A stretch of 64,000 nt of DNA. It comes from Schistocephalus solidus (lineage: Eukaryota; Platyhelminthes; Cestoda; Diphyllobothriidea; Diphyllobothriidae). This document shows, piece by piece, positions 12,721 through 23,244 of this stretch. Under the pieces are notes generated by a model. The model saw nothing but the letters and a program-made list of their open reading frames with translations. It searched no databases and was not told the origin of the DNA. Within the stretch, counting starts at the first letter, position 1. Every line of letters begins with the position of its first letter. Both the position numbers and the translations under genes were made by a program. The stretch is taken from assembly GCA_017591395.1 (NCBI GenBank), contig WEDG01005313.1, positions 21,011 to 85,010 of the forward strand, given 5' to 3'.

Positions 12721-13722
12721 ACTGCCTGCTAGTGCTCAAGGCGCAATATGATGGGCACATCCGACAACCTCATCGGCGATAGTTACTATGCCTGAGCACG
12801 CAGAGGAGGAAAACGTTTATGGAAACTATCTTATATCGAAGTCCACTAAAAAAACAGCGCAGGGATGCGTGCTGAACGGGAATGGTGAGAGTTAGTCGTT
12901 TTATCGTTACGGAGAGTGCGCGGGGTAATTAATGGGGTCTGTCGAACGCATTGGAAGTACTCGCATTCCTAGCATAAGTTTAATTTTCTTACTCAAATGA
13001 GGTGTCGGAACAGACGCGCAACATGAGATGTGCAAATTAGGGGGCGTGTAAACGAGCGGAATACAGAAAATTCAAGGTCAGTGGTCGAATAGGTTTGGAT
13101 TTGGTAACATGGTTTGTGGCTGGCATACATATCCCCTGACCTCAACCATAAGGCTTTCCTTAACCCTAACCTTAACCTGTCCTTTGAAAATTTTAGTAAG
13201 CTCACCCAGAAATCCACCTAGAGTCCCACATAGATCAAACAAGCAGTCTGGTTGTGGTAATGACAACTAAGGACTTCCACATGAGATGCTCGCCAATTGT
13301 ATAGACAAAGCGTCAATAATGTAGTGATTAGTTGTCGATGCTGTGAAACTGCAAATACAAATTCACACAGCCAAAAGACGTTCGGCCCCAAATGAGCTCG
13401 GCTCCCAACCTCTGCAACTTGATCTATTCATGAGAAGCCACCAGGTTAAAAATTTAAGCCTCGTGAGATAAGAGATAATCTCATTAAAATTTAACAGCTC
13501 GCCGTAAGATAAGTTCTATTGATATTAAGTGGTTGGTAATAGGATATCGCCTCCGCATTTAATGGGCTCGAAACAAAACTACCAGTTTACTGTCGCACAA
13601 TAGGCGTGAGCTATTTTTGGCCAAAGCCGCAAGTGAAAAAAATTGTCGTTGCTCACTCAGTTAAAACATTATAGTGCTATATTATGCATGTATATTATTA
13701 TATATCTTATATATACATGTGA
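12721..13722. other. Unassigned 1 kb with a CCCTAA-like patch
   Basis: No gene or known element is seen. A short run of CCTTAACCCTAACCTTAACC at 13156-13185 resembles decayed telomere-type repeats in the minus orientation. Confidence 0.4.
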
Positions 13723-14420
13723 TGGAGTACCGCCAAAGACAAGGGAGACCGGAATGACCATTTATGGCTTGCTTGCCGTAACCTGATCGGTGAGCGCCAC
13801 TTCATCATGATTGATATTCCCGACCATAAACGACAAGACAACGAGCCCCTGGCTCATTGGTAGAACATTTGACTCAATGACCAAAGGTTGCGGGTTCGAA
13901 TCCCAGGATATCCCACACTTGGGATTGGGTATGACTGCCTGATTATGGCTAATACAACAGAAATGGCCACTGCGATCTCCCTTGTCTTTGTCGGCTGCCC
14001 CTTATCCACATACATACTACAATTCGCTATGCGACTGCTTGCAAGGGCTCTAAATTGAGCTCCAAGGCACAACGGAACATATATGTTCCTTAGCCAGATC
14101 AGAGAACGCCACACTATGATAATTCATACTCCCGATCATAAACTGACAAATCAAAGGGCTGGTAGCTCCATGGTAGTGTTACACGCAAGGACCAAATGTT
14201 GCGGGTTCCAATCTCGGGTGATCCACACCTGGGACTGGGTATGACTGGCTGATGATGGCTAATAAGCCAGAAATAGCTTTTTCGGTATCTCTTGTCTTTT
14301 ATCGTTACTCCATCACATGCATATGTTACTATGCGAATACCTGCGAGGGCTTTAGACTGAGCCCCAAGGCACAACGGGAAGAGTATGCCCCGTAAATTGA
14401 TCCGTGAGCACCACTTCATC
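13723..14420 (+). repeat. SINE dimer (plus) joined to an inverted SINE fragment
   Basis: A short minus-orientation fragment (13723-13775) is followed by two plus-strand units. Unit one has its tRNA-like head at about 13840-13915 with A-box GGCTCATTGGTAGA and a perfect B-box GGTTCGAATCC. Unit two has its head at about 14150-14225, with the A-box decayed (TAGCTCCATGGTAG). The hammerhead core of unit one is broken (CTGATTA, stem disrupted); that of unit two is listed below. The dimeric structure repeats the head-to-tail pattern of the 1-2448 array at an independent locus. Confidence 0.85.
14249..14287 (+). ncRNA. Hammerhead-like core in SINE unit
   Basis: CTGATGA, T, GGCT-AATA-AGCC, A, GAAA, 11 nt, then GTA. 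GTA is an allowed NUH cleavage triplet. The spacing is identical to the array copies. Confidence 0.5.

Positions 14421-14422
<2 letters not shown>

Positions 14423-14458
<36 letters not shown>
14423..14458. repeat. (TA)n microsatellite
   Basis: About 36 bp of alternating TA at the boundary between the SINE dimer and the Penelope fragment. A second TA-rich stretch at 15317-15348 marks the other side of the inverted Penelope pair. Confidence 0.9.
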
Positions 14459-14460
<2 letters not shown>

Positions 14461-15015
14461 CTTCAATTGGGACAGTACCGACGTGATCGCCATGGCCAAC
14501 ACCAAACAAGCTCGAGAATTCCTCGAAGCTTGGCACTCTAGCACAACTAGCATTAACCGCCACGTTGACCTAGATGCTCATTACGAAGGATTACGTGCAC
14601 GATTTACTAACGAGCGCCTACGACCTAGCAACGACTGCTAATCCTTTCGGCTTTTAATCCCACTTTTCGCCAACCCCACCTCACACATGGTGAACCGCAA
14701 TTAAACATTCCGACACCTCCAACCGACGCAGTGACCCCTAAATCCCAACCCGGAACCATGATCGATAATCTAGCCGGCCGTAGTTACTCGCCGCCCACCT
14801 CCCCTCCCAAACAAGCCAATGTAATTGTTCTCTCCTCACCCCCCCCCCGTCCCCAAAAACATGCCCCGATTATTGGTCCACCCACCACCCACTCACACCA
14901 GCTGTTTGCTTTGTCACAATCTGTCCTGTCGCGCCACTTCACTTTCTCCTCTGTTCATTTCGTCTGACGACGGGTTGGTGTCACCAACTTGAAAATTTAT
15001 GAGTGAAACTCCATT
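14461..15015 (+). pseudogene. Penelope-like element, 3' end (GIY-YIG C-terminus plus 3' UTR)
   Basis: From 14488 an open frame runs to a stop at about 14640. It contains AREFLEAWHS, then SINRHVDLDAHYEGLRA, the hallmark end of the GIY-YIG endonuclease of Penelope-like elements. The catalytic GIY-YIG and the reverse transcriptase are missing, so this is a 5'-truncated insertion. The 3' UTR is C-rich. It ends near a CTGACGA hairpin-TTGAAAA motif at 14966-15000 (GGTTGGT/ACCAACT stem), the same kind of motif seen after the other two Penelope relics (18003-18050 and 48831-48956). 14461-14710 is repeated inverted at 15058-15300. Confidence 0.75.
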
Positions 15016-15057
15016 TCCCGAAGAGCATTTTTCTTTTCATTATACTATCTCGGGATG

Positions 15058-15300
15058 TATAATGTTTAATTGCAGTTCACCATGTGTGAGTGGGGATTGG
15101 CGAAAAGTGGGATTAAAAGCCATATATATATCAGTCGATACTAGGTCATAGGCCTCGTATATATATCATACACGTATACTATCGTAATGAGCATCTAAAG
15201 TCAACGTGGCGGTTAATGCTAAGTTGTGCTAAGAGTGCCAAGCTTCGAGGAATCTCGAGCTTGTTTGACGGTTAGCCATAGCGATCACGTCGGTACTGAT
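15058..15300 (-). pseudogene. Inverted duplicate of the Penelope 3' coding end
   Basis: The reverse complement of this segment matches 14461-14710, including the GIY-YIG end peptide (FLEAWHS) and the start of the 3' UTR (GGCTTTTAATCCCACTTTTC). It is more decayed, with frameshifts and stops. Together the two copies form an inverted repeat around the C-rich UTR and hairpin. Confidence 0.75.
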
Positions 15301-15493
15301 CCCTAATTTAGCGATATGATATATATGATATATATATATATATATATAGCCAAACAAGTGCGAAACACTCACTAATGTGGTAAGGATCTCACTCGATCCC
15401 ATTTGTCCGCCCGCCAGTTACCTACCGGCGATAAACGAACGTTGTGTCATACGACACATACCATATATATAGCACAAATATGTTGCTAAGAGT

Positions 15494-15562
15494 GCAACAG
15501 GCAAGACGCAGACAGCTGTTTCACGGTCATTACCGATCATCAGTACATCATATGCCTTGTGC
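15494..15562 (-). ncRNA. Candidate type I hammerhead ribozyme, satellite unit 1
   Basis: On the minus strand CTGATGA is at 15537-15543 and GTC at 15505-15507. The order is CTGATGA, T, CGGT-AATG-ACCG, T, GAAA, 11 nt (short stem III: C-G, GC/GC, 5-nt loop), GTC. Stem I: AGGCA before the core pairs with TGCCT after GTC, then a 2-nt mismatch, then GCA with TGC, leaving an internal loop as natural type I hammerheads have. The 10.1/11.1 pair is U-U, unusual. Confidence 0.6.
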
Positions 15563-15726
15563 AGTGAGGTACATAAACAAGCCAAACAAGTGCGAAACAC
15601 TCACTAATGTGGTAAGGATCTCACTCGATCCCATTTTGTCCGCCCGCCAGTTACCTACCGGCGATAAACGAACGTTGTGTCATACGACACATACCATATA
15701 TATAGCACAAATATGTTGCTAAGAGT

Positions 15727-15795
15727 GCAACAGGCAAGACGCAGACAGCTGTTTCACGGTCATTACCGATCATCAGTACATCATATGCCTTGTGC
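15727..15795 (-). ncRNA. Candidate type I hammerhead ribozyme, satellite unit 2
   Basis: Identical to the unit 1 motif in core, stem II, stem III and stem I strands. The 233-bp distance to unit 1 sets the size of the expected monomer. Confidence 0.6.
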
Positions 15796-15939
15796 AGTGA
15801 GGTACATAAACAAGCCAAACAAGTGCGAAACACTCACTAATGTGGTAAGGATCTCACTCGATCCCATTTGTCCGCCCGCCAGTTACCTACCGGCGATAAA
15901 CGAACGTTGTGTCATACGACACATACCATATATATCAGC

Positions 15940-16194
15940 AAGATATATGCGGTAAGAGTAGCAAAGCACGGCTTTTAGGACGCGTATTAGACAGGGACAT
16001 TGCTCGGTGATTTGCACGATCTCATGTATCGACAAACGCTTTGCGAAAGTGAGTAAATGTAAACAGTGAATCATCACTGGATCTATATTTGACGTCCGAT
16101 GCTCAGGTACATAGACGATAGTCATAGTTTGCAACATAGAGTTAGTGAGTAACAGGCAGCTATCGTGTAAGGATCTCTACCGATCCATTTGGCG
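15940..16194. repeat. Diverged satellite unit at the inversion centre
   Basis: This segment keeps scattered satellite words in the direct orientation (AAGAGT followed by GCAA; TGTAAGGATCTC then CGATCC near 16166). It has lost the hammerhead core. Orientation flips at about 16195. Confidence 0.55.
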
Positions 16195-16369
16195 TTGCCT
16201 GTTGCACTCTTAGCAAACATATTTGAGGTATATATATGGTATGTGTCGTATGACACAGCGTTCGTTTATCGCCGGTAGGTAACTGTGGCGGACAAAATGG
16301 GATCGAGTGAGATCCTTACCACATTAGTGAGTGTTACGCACTTGTTTGGTTTGTTTATGTACCCTCACC

Positions 16370-16438
16370 GCACAAGGCATATGATGTACTGATGATCGGT
16401 AATGACCGTGAAACAGCTGTCTGCGTCTTGCCTGCTGC
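16370..16438 (+). ncRNA. Candidate type I hammerhead ribozyme, satellite unit 3
   Basis: CTGATGA is followed by CGGT-AATG-ACCG, GAAAC, the 11-nt spacer and GTC. Stem I strands are GCA-CA-AGGCA and TGCCT-GC-TGC. Relative to units 1 and 2 the unpaired spacer after TGCCT reads GC instead of GT, which leaves both stem I blocks intact. Confidence 0.6.
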
Positions 16439-16602
16439 ACTCTTTAGCAACATATTTGTGCTATATATATGGTATGTGTCGTATGACACAACGTTCGTTT
16501 ATCGCCGGTAGGTAACTGGCGGGCGGACAAATGGGATCGAGTGAGATCCTTACCACATTAGTGAGTGTTACGCACTTGTTTGTTTGTTTATGTACCCTCA
16601 CC

Positions 16603-16671
16603 GCACAAGGCATATGATGTACTGATGATCGGTAATGACCGTGAAACAGCTGTCTGCGTCTTGCCTGTTGC
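16603..16671 (+). ncRNA. Candidate type I hammerhead ribozyme, satellite unit 4
   Basis: Same motif as unit 3 with CTGATGA at 16622-16628. Four intact copies in two orientations within 1.2 kb. Confidence 0.6.
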
Positions 16672-16693
16672 ACTCTTTAGCAACATATTTGTG

Positions 16694-17075
<382 letters not shown>

Positions 17076-18002
17076 CGAGTACAGTCAAGCAGAGCACTCA
17101 TAGGCTCAGAGCGTGCCAGGCATCTTTTGCCATGGGGTGGAGTTCTGATCGCATTCCGATTCCAGACAACTATCCAGTGCCACGTATTGGAGGTTGTGTG
17201 ACCCCATGTCGAGTGAGTCAACGTATGAAGCCGGCTGGAGACTGGTGAGGTACTGCAGCATGTAGGACTCCACCACCCACTTCAGAATATTCCAGACGGC
17301 AAAACAGATAACCAATCAGGTGCCTGCGTTGCAGCCTAACGCTCTCCAATGCCTTCATATGTATTTTCAGGGTCTACGGTTTTTCCTACAGCCTACTAAG
17401 TACTGTGCGTTCCAAGCATGAGGCTATGCAATTTTCTTCAAAGATTTAACGCTGTCATCGTACTGGGGACTGGGGCGACGCAGGGAGCGGAATGCAGCCT
17501 CAGTATGGTTTTTATACAAATGCCCTTGTCACCGGGTCCAATAATTGGGTCCGGCAGTTGGCTTGTGAAACTCATAGGCTTCTAAGCAGACAAGTTTTAA
17601 GGACAGGAAGGAACATTTCTGTTGCAAGCGAAATTCATTGGCGAAAAATCCCTCGTAGCAATTATCTCATTGGAATAACTGATTGCAAATACTTTAATTG
17701 GTGCAAGACTAACCATGTTGGGAAACTAACTCCATAATATATGCGCTTTATCTGATCCATTTGTCAAAAACTCTGTGACCTCGACGAAGTCCGAACCCAG
17801 GACAGCAAGGGGGAGGCTTGAGTACAGCCAATGCTCTAACCGCCTGGGGTATGAGGTCCCAGCCGGTAACCATGAGGTAGATCTCATTTTGGCTGGGTTA
17901 CCCGCTCAGCCTACTGCAACGTAACGAACCCATCAATGCTGATATAGTAAGCTAACTGTCCAAACAGGATTTTGAAAAAATAAAATAAAATTGCACTTGT
18001 AA
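17076..18002. other. Unassigned, with a possible tRNA-like remnant
   Basis: No gene is seen. At about 17785-17870 the words GTCCGAACCCAGGACA and GCTCTAACCGCCTGGGG look like a decayed B-box and A-box in minus orientation, perhaps from another tRNA-derived family. Confidence 0.35.
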
Positions 18003-19210
18003 ATTAGTTTTCAAGTTTTAAAGCAAACAACACGTCATCAGACGAAAAGAATAAGGGAGAAGGTGATATTGTCAAATTAGACCAGGTGGCACGACAGGAA
18101 AGATAGAGATAGACAGACGGGGTGTGTGGGTGTCGTGGGTGCAGACTCGCGGCAGGTTTAGGAGTGGCGGAAGGACGGTGAACGGTTACCGATCTCTGGG
18201 CTAAAGGACAGGGTCCTTGCGGTCCTTGATGGTGACTGGAGGCAGGGATCAATGAAACCTGATCGGCCTTCGTAATGAACGTCTAGGTCAACGTGGCTTT
18301 GATACTGCCACATTAGATTACCAAGCCTCGAAAAATTATATTGCTCCTTTTGTGTTGGCTATGGCGACGACCTCGGTGTCATTCCAAATGGATTGAGGGT
18401 CGCCTGCTATTGCGCAAGCAAAAACGAGGGATGGCGGGTTACGCTGATAGATGGCAGATTTTTGTTAGTTACTAAGAGTGTCCAGGCGTCTGCCCGTATA
18501 ACCAACATACACACAGGAGCAGTTAGCGCACTGAATGCGGTAGATCACGTTTGTTTGTTATTCATTGATTATAGGATCCTTTGTTCAGAATAATGGTGTG
18601 CACAGGGAGAATGCCGGCCCGTGAGTAATATGGTTATAAACTTGATTTAGAAGCCGGGTGGTCATTTCCAAAGTTCTGTGCATATGAGAAAGGGAGTAAA
18701 AGGTTTGAGACACAAATTCGCCATTGGGGCGTGGCCTTGCAGCGGGTTGTGATGCCTAAGGATGTCCTTCACAAAAATGATAGGATAGCCGCTAGACCGA
18801 AACAACCGACACACGCAAGATAGTTCTGTCCTAAGTAGGTCGTCATTGCTGCGATAAGATTGGGCCCTGCGGAAGGGACTTCGGGTGCAACCTGTTTTTT
18901 GAAATTCAGGGCGGTCGCTTCCATAATTTACGACGAGCTTAGCGCTAGATCCTCTCCTTAGAACGCTTATTGCAAGTTTACCATTGCTCCACCTTTGTAT
19001 AGTCACACCCAGAAAGTTCAGGCTGTCTGCTAATACTTCTTCACGAGTAAACGCAATATCAGCCATTCAAATTCGCAGTTCTTTATATTAACCAAGGTCT
19101 CGTCCACGCACCGAAGCTACACGTTTAGCTTTAGAGCTTGAATAAAATATTCTGCTAGTCGCTGCGATACTACTGATATTGGTGAGCCCATCGGGTTCCG
19201 CTAATCCTTC
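18003..19210 (-). pseudogene. Penelope-like element: reverse transcriptase plus GIY-YIG endonuclease relic
   Basis: Read on the minus strand from 19210: MGSPIS (19174-19191) and CVDETLV (about 19090-19110, replacing the expected YVDD) are RT motifs. Then comes a frameshift, and an open frame 19066-18662 with NFLGVTIQR, NGKLAISVLRR and FRSSGYP, the typical C-terminal part of Penelope RT. After a stop, VIYRIQCANCSCVYVGYTG (about 18550-18485) is the GIY-YIG core, followed by remnants of the HVDLDVHYEG end near 18290. The 3' UTR runs to about 18050. A CTGATGA hairpin-TTGAAAA motif closes it at 18003-18050. Multiple stops, the frameshift and the lost catalytic aspartate make it inactive. The N-terminal RT half is missing. 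Confidence 0.85.
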
Positions 19211-19984
19211 GTTAGTACTCGTCGTAGAATTGACAGCAGTTTCTAAGGCGGAGTTTGGGTGATTAGAAGACCTGCCGCGTTGAGATCTTATGAGGAAAAC
19301 AAGGCAACACTGGTAAAAGACGGGATGTATTCTGCAGGACCTGCAGTCTGATCCCTGACTGGGGTGCTGTAGGTTCCTTTACAACCACTTGGCCGCATTG
19401 AAAGTGAACGATCTGTGGGTCACATGGTACTCCTCACGGCGACCATACGCGTGTCCAATAAAGGGATCGCCGAGGTTGACCAACTTGGAGTCATGTGGAT
19501 TTCGACTTTCAGCCGAGGGAGCTCAATAACCTCATTTTTTATAGCTGCGGTTTGCCTTTTCGTCAAATCGCTAGCGAGTGGGTTGTAGGCCTTTCTATAA
19601 TTGAAGATTTCGTTCGCCGAGGCTTTCGTCTTATCGCTTGCCTTACATCGGCATATCGGCGCTCTGTTTTGCCATTCCTAGCATGCTACATTACGTGTGG
19701 AACTGTGGCCCCCGCTAGATCTCCATTTATCACTTTTATCCAGGGAAGTGAAAAATCCGACTAAAAGTTGCAATTTTCAACTTGACTTTGTTTTGAAAAA
19801 GGATAAAGTACGTAGACGTTCGTCAGCGAAATAGCTAGTTAAGGCGCTTTTTCATAGGTAATTTATTTGATAAAGTTTTGCATTTGATCCTGAGTATATT
19901 CGTTGCCAAAGTTCGCTGCGGAAGTTAATTTTTCTCGGTGTTAAGATTTCATTTATGGATGAGTCAGCAAATATAAGCTAAACT
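19211..19984. other. Mostly unassigned; short L2-like LINE fragment
   Basis: At about 19600-19740 (plus) the frame RRGFRLIACLTSAYRRSVLP matches the C-terminal end of the LINE at 21640-23244 and shares its stop and the following CCATTTAT. The remaining sequence shows nothing I can name. Confidence 0.5.
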
Positions 19985-20520
19985 GATTAACAATACCGAC
20001 AAAGACCAGAGAGACTGGAATGGCCATTTCTGGCATTTTAGCCGTCATCATCCAGTTCAACTTAACCCCAGGTGGTGTCCCACCCGAGACTCAAACTCGT
20101 GACCTGTTGATCAAAACTCTACCGCTCTAACCATTCAGCCACGGGCTCGTTGTCTTGCCGGTTTAGATCGGGAATAGGGTCCTTCGTTGATGAATGCTCA
20201 CCGATCTTTAACAGAACTCACTCCTCCCATTCTGCCCTGGGGACTAGAAGTAGTAGAGGCAGAATAACAATGCCGACGAAGTACCATATTCCCGATTGAA
20301 ACCTGCAAGGCAACGAGCCCGTGGCTCAATGATTAGAGCGTTAGACTTCTGAGCAACAGGCCGCGTGTTCGAGCCCCAGTTGGGCACCATCTGGCGATCA
20401 GTTGTACTGGCTGATGACGGCCAATGGGCCAGAAATGGTGTTGTTCATATGCCTCAAGAATGAGCTCCTAAGGCAGACCGGGAGGAGTGAGTTTCGTTAA
20501 CGATCGGTGAGTGTGCCTCC
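19985..20520. repeat. Two SINE copies in tail-to-tail inversion
   Basis: 19985-20250 is a minus copy (B-box complement ACTCAAACTCGTG decayed; A-box complement CTAACCATTCAGCCACG). 20251-20520 is a plus copy with head GTGGCTCAATGATTAGAGCG, an anticodon loop CTTCTGA and a slightly decayed B-box. The plus copy's hammerhead stem II reads GGCC-AATG-GGCC, a paired change from GGCT/AGCC, but its GTC is lost. The minus copy has a broken core (CTGATGA changed at its first base). Confidence 0.8.
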
Positions 20521-21639
20521 ACAAAGAGCCAAGTGACCATCTGCATTAGAAATAATCTCCAAGTGTTTATTAATTCGGTAAATATTTTCAAGAAACATAT
20601 TTTTTCGAAGGTTTTGATAGAAACGTAACAATGAACCCAGCTTTATGGGCAGTAGATTTAGAATACGGAAATCCTTAAAGCCTTCCCTGAATATTCTAGG
20701 GTACTCTGAAACTCCGCGGAATCCATCGTGACTAAAAAATATCACATAAATTTTACGAAAGAAAACTGCTCTTGATACACACGCAAAATGGTATTTTTAT
20801 GATTATATTTTCTAATTCTTTTCAAATTCATTGGTCACAGACCGGCCTCTCAATATGTGACCTAATGAAATGCTTTAAATCCCATGAAGTCGAAATCAAG
20901 TGAAGGCAAAATGACGGCCAGTTCTGGACAAAACCGTTGTAAAAACTGAAAATTATGAAGCCTACATCACTTATTCAAGTACGCTCGGAAACTCATCGTA
21001 ATCCAACATTAAAAAATATATATATAAAGGAATTTGACAAGAGAAAATTTCTTTCACTCTGATCGGCCTCTCAGCACGTGATCCCAAGCTAAGAATTAAT
21101 AGAGACAAGCCAGGCCGAAGGATGCAACTCTCTGACCACGCCACCTGGTTAGGAACAAGGCAATGTGTGGAAAGTAATTGAATGTTACCGAAACACAAAC
21201 CACTTTGAGTGTAGCACGTTACAGTTCATAAACACCAACTTAGACAAATATTGATAAATGTGAGTTAAGAAAAAGCTTAACAAATGAAATAACCATAGAA
21301 AGTTGTGCATAAATAAAAGATATGAAGAGAGACTACCACAGTACCCTGCCCCCGCCTAGACCGACGATGCAGAAGGTAAATGCAATGTTAAAACTCTTGA
21401 ATGATAAAGCGATCAGGAAAGTTGACACGATGGCCACTACGAGTGGCGGTGCGAATGTCAGTGGCCCTGGAAGAGTTTGGGTCGGCGGTGGTGGGAGAAA
21501 GTGGGGTAGATGGAGAGTGTAGGGAGGATGGAGCAGGGGGTAGGGAAGGTGGAGGAGCACGGGGTAGGAAGTCCCGACCTTCAAGGAAATGTCAGAAAGG
21601 CTTCACACCCTTATAAATGTCGGAAATTCATGACAAAAG
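20521..21639. other. Unassigned AT-rich stretch with a weak direct repeat
   Basis: CGGCCTCTCAATATGTGACC near 20842 and CGGCCTCTCAGCACGTGATCC near 21063 sit in two diverged copies about 220-280 bp apart. 21322-21600 is G-rich on plus and has overlapping ORFs in several frames without recognised domains. Confidence 0.4.
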
Positions 21640-23244
21640 GTACTGTGGCTTGTCTCAGCTGGCAAGAGTTTTTTGAATAAAAAGGCCAACGATCGAGTGG
21701 AGCCTACGAGGTGTTCTCTTGGCTTGAAGATTATTTTACTTCCCGCACTCAATTCGTACAATCCGGCAAGCGGAAGTCTACTGTCCGTCCAAACAACTGC
21801 GGTGTTCTTCAAGGTGCCATCTTATCCCCTCACCTCTTCTCCCTTCACACTGATGATTTGAGGTCACCAAATGACTGTCTGTACATCAAATATGCCGACG
21901 ACATGGTTGTTGGTCATCCTATTAAAAATCCGACACATCTCCAGTGTCTGAAAGATGGCCTTGACCATGTTGAAGCCTGGTCGTCAGATAATGGCCTTCA
22001 ACTGAACCATGAGAAGTCTGTCCAATGTGTTTTTCACCTGCGACCATCCCCTAGTTCTCAATTCTCAACCGTCCTTCCCAAAGAGGTATCCTCTTTTCGG
22101 TACCTTGGCGTTACTCTGACATCGAATCTTTCATTCGCGCAACATATCGATGCTTTTTTTACAAAAATTCGTAAACTTCTATATTATATTCGCCGTTTAA
22201 GTTCCTATCACACACCTCAGGCCCTTATCTGGCGATTTATAGAGGCATGTGTTCTTCCCCCTCATCCTTTTATTGCTCTCCCGTGATTTTTCCAGCCTTG
22301 CTTAAAAAGGATTTTTGATTTTTAAAACGTATTCTCCGAATGCTCTCTTCTGCTGCTGGTGTTTCTTATACTGTTTTAGTGGATTTGATAGCGAAACGGC
22401 ACTTTACGACAGTCAAACAATTCGCTGGGCGAATCCTTGATGATGAAACCCATACCATCCACTCTGAGCTGATTGCTATGAAGTCTTCCCGTCCGATGCG
22501 CCGAGGCTTTCGCCATATAGTCTGCCGGACAACGGCATACCAGCGCTCCGTTTTGCCATTTCTAGCACGCTACCTTACGAGTGAAGAGACTGAAATAAAA
22601 AAGCTCAGACAAGAACTGTCTCCCCGCTAGATGTCCATTTTTGACACTTTAATTCTTGCATATTATGTTTACTTATCCTATTATCTTAGTGAATGGAGCC
22701 ATTTATATTTTTGCTGAAAATTTTGAATGATACTCAAAAACAAAGCCGCACTCCCCCTCTCTCTCTCTCTCTCCTCTCTCTTCTCTTCTCTCTCTCTCTC
22801 TCTCTCTCTCTCCATTCTCTTCTTCTTTCTTTCTCTCTGTCTACATCTGATCTTTGGTGAAGCTTATAAGCGGACGTGAAATCCCTTGGTCATTATTGCG
22901 AGCGAAAATGGGCCACACAAATATTGGCTTATTCGTTACGATATTTATTTGATATTAGGTAAATAAATTATATTGACCTTACACTATGTTTTGTCGATAT
23001 TCTGCCGTTTCATGGCTCAGCGGAGAGAGGTTCCATTCTCCGTGTGATTACTTGGAGATGCTCCATTTTTATTGCTGCTTTTAATTTCCTCAAAAATAAA
23101 TCGCTAACGTGAACTAAACCCGTGTGAATAAAACTTATAAGCTGCAGACCGAAGGCTGGTATGAATACGATATTGATAGGAATTTAATGGTCATACCCAC
23201 GCGGGTGCCCAATAAAAATATTATTATTATTATTATAAAAAGCC
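21640..23244 (+). pseudogene. L2/CR1-type LINE, RT palm to 3' end
   Basis: The main open frame 21711-22286 has WLEDYFTSR, GVLQGAILSPHLFSLHTDDL and KYADDMVVG (YADD at 21891-21902), RT motifs of L2-like non-LTR elements, then VSSFRYLGVTL (thumb). The C-terminal part continues at 22340-22630 after a frameshift and in-frame stops (near 22285). The 3' UTR contains a (CT)n tract (22757-22835) and ends in GTGCCCAATAAAA plus (ATT)n and ATAAAAAGCC at 23244. The endonuclease and RT N-terminus are missing. The 3' end is repeated almost unchanged at 42857-43406, a decayed copy lies at 33221-34320 and a fragment at 19600. Confidence 0.85.

Larger units (their letters stand above)
15349..15939 (-). repeat. 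232-bp satellite, direct part (2.5 units)
   Basis: Units start at 15349, 15581 and 15814 (spacing 232 and 233 bp) and are nearly identical. The third stops at about 15939 in a short AT-rich stretch (ACCATATATAT). The functional sense is taken as minus because the hammerhead-like core reads that way. The unit has a self-complementary GTGTCGTATGACAC and a GGATC-GAGTGA-GATCC hairpin. No ORF is conserved that would suggest coding, and no tRNA-like A/B boxes are seen, unlike the SINE. Confidence 0.9.
16195..16694 (+). repeat. 232-bp satellite, inverted part (two units)
   Basis: Two units (about 16195-16437 and 16438-16694) carry the reverse complement of the 15349-15939 units with a few substitutions and small indels. 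The satellite thus forms a symmetrical inverted pair of arrays. The right end runs straight into a long (TA)n tract that appears to have expanded from the unit's own internal TATATATA. Confidence 0.9.

Noticed and set aside
16285..16312. GGATC-GAGTGA-GATCC hairpin in the satellite as a second hammerhead stem II
   Set aside because: The loop equals that of the Penelope motif, but CTGATGA and GAAA are absent around it; probably coincidence or a distant trace.
17785..17870. Another SINE family from tRNA-like boxes
   Set aside because: Only one copy with weak box matches; kept as a possibility in the intergenic entry.
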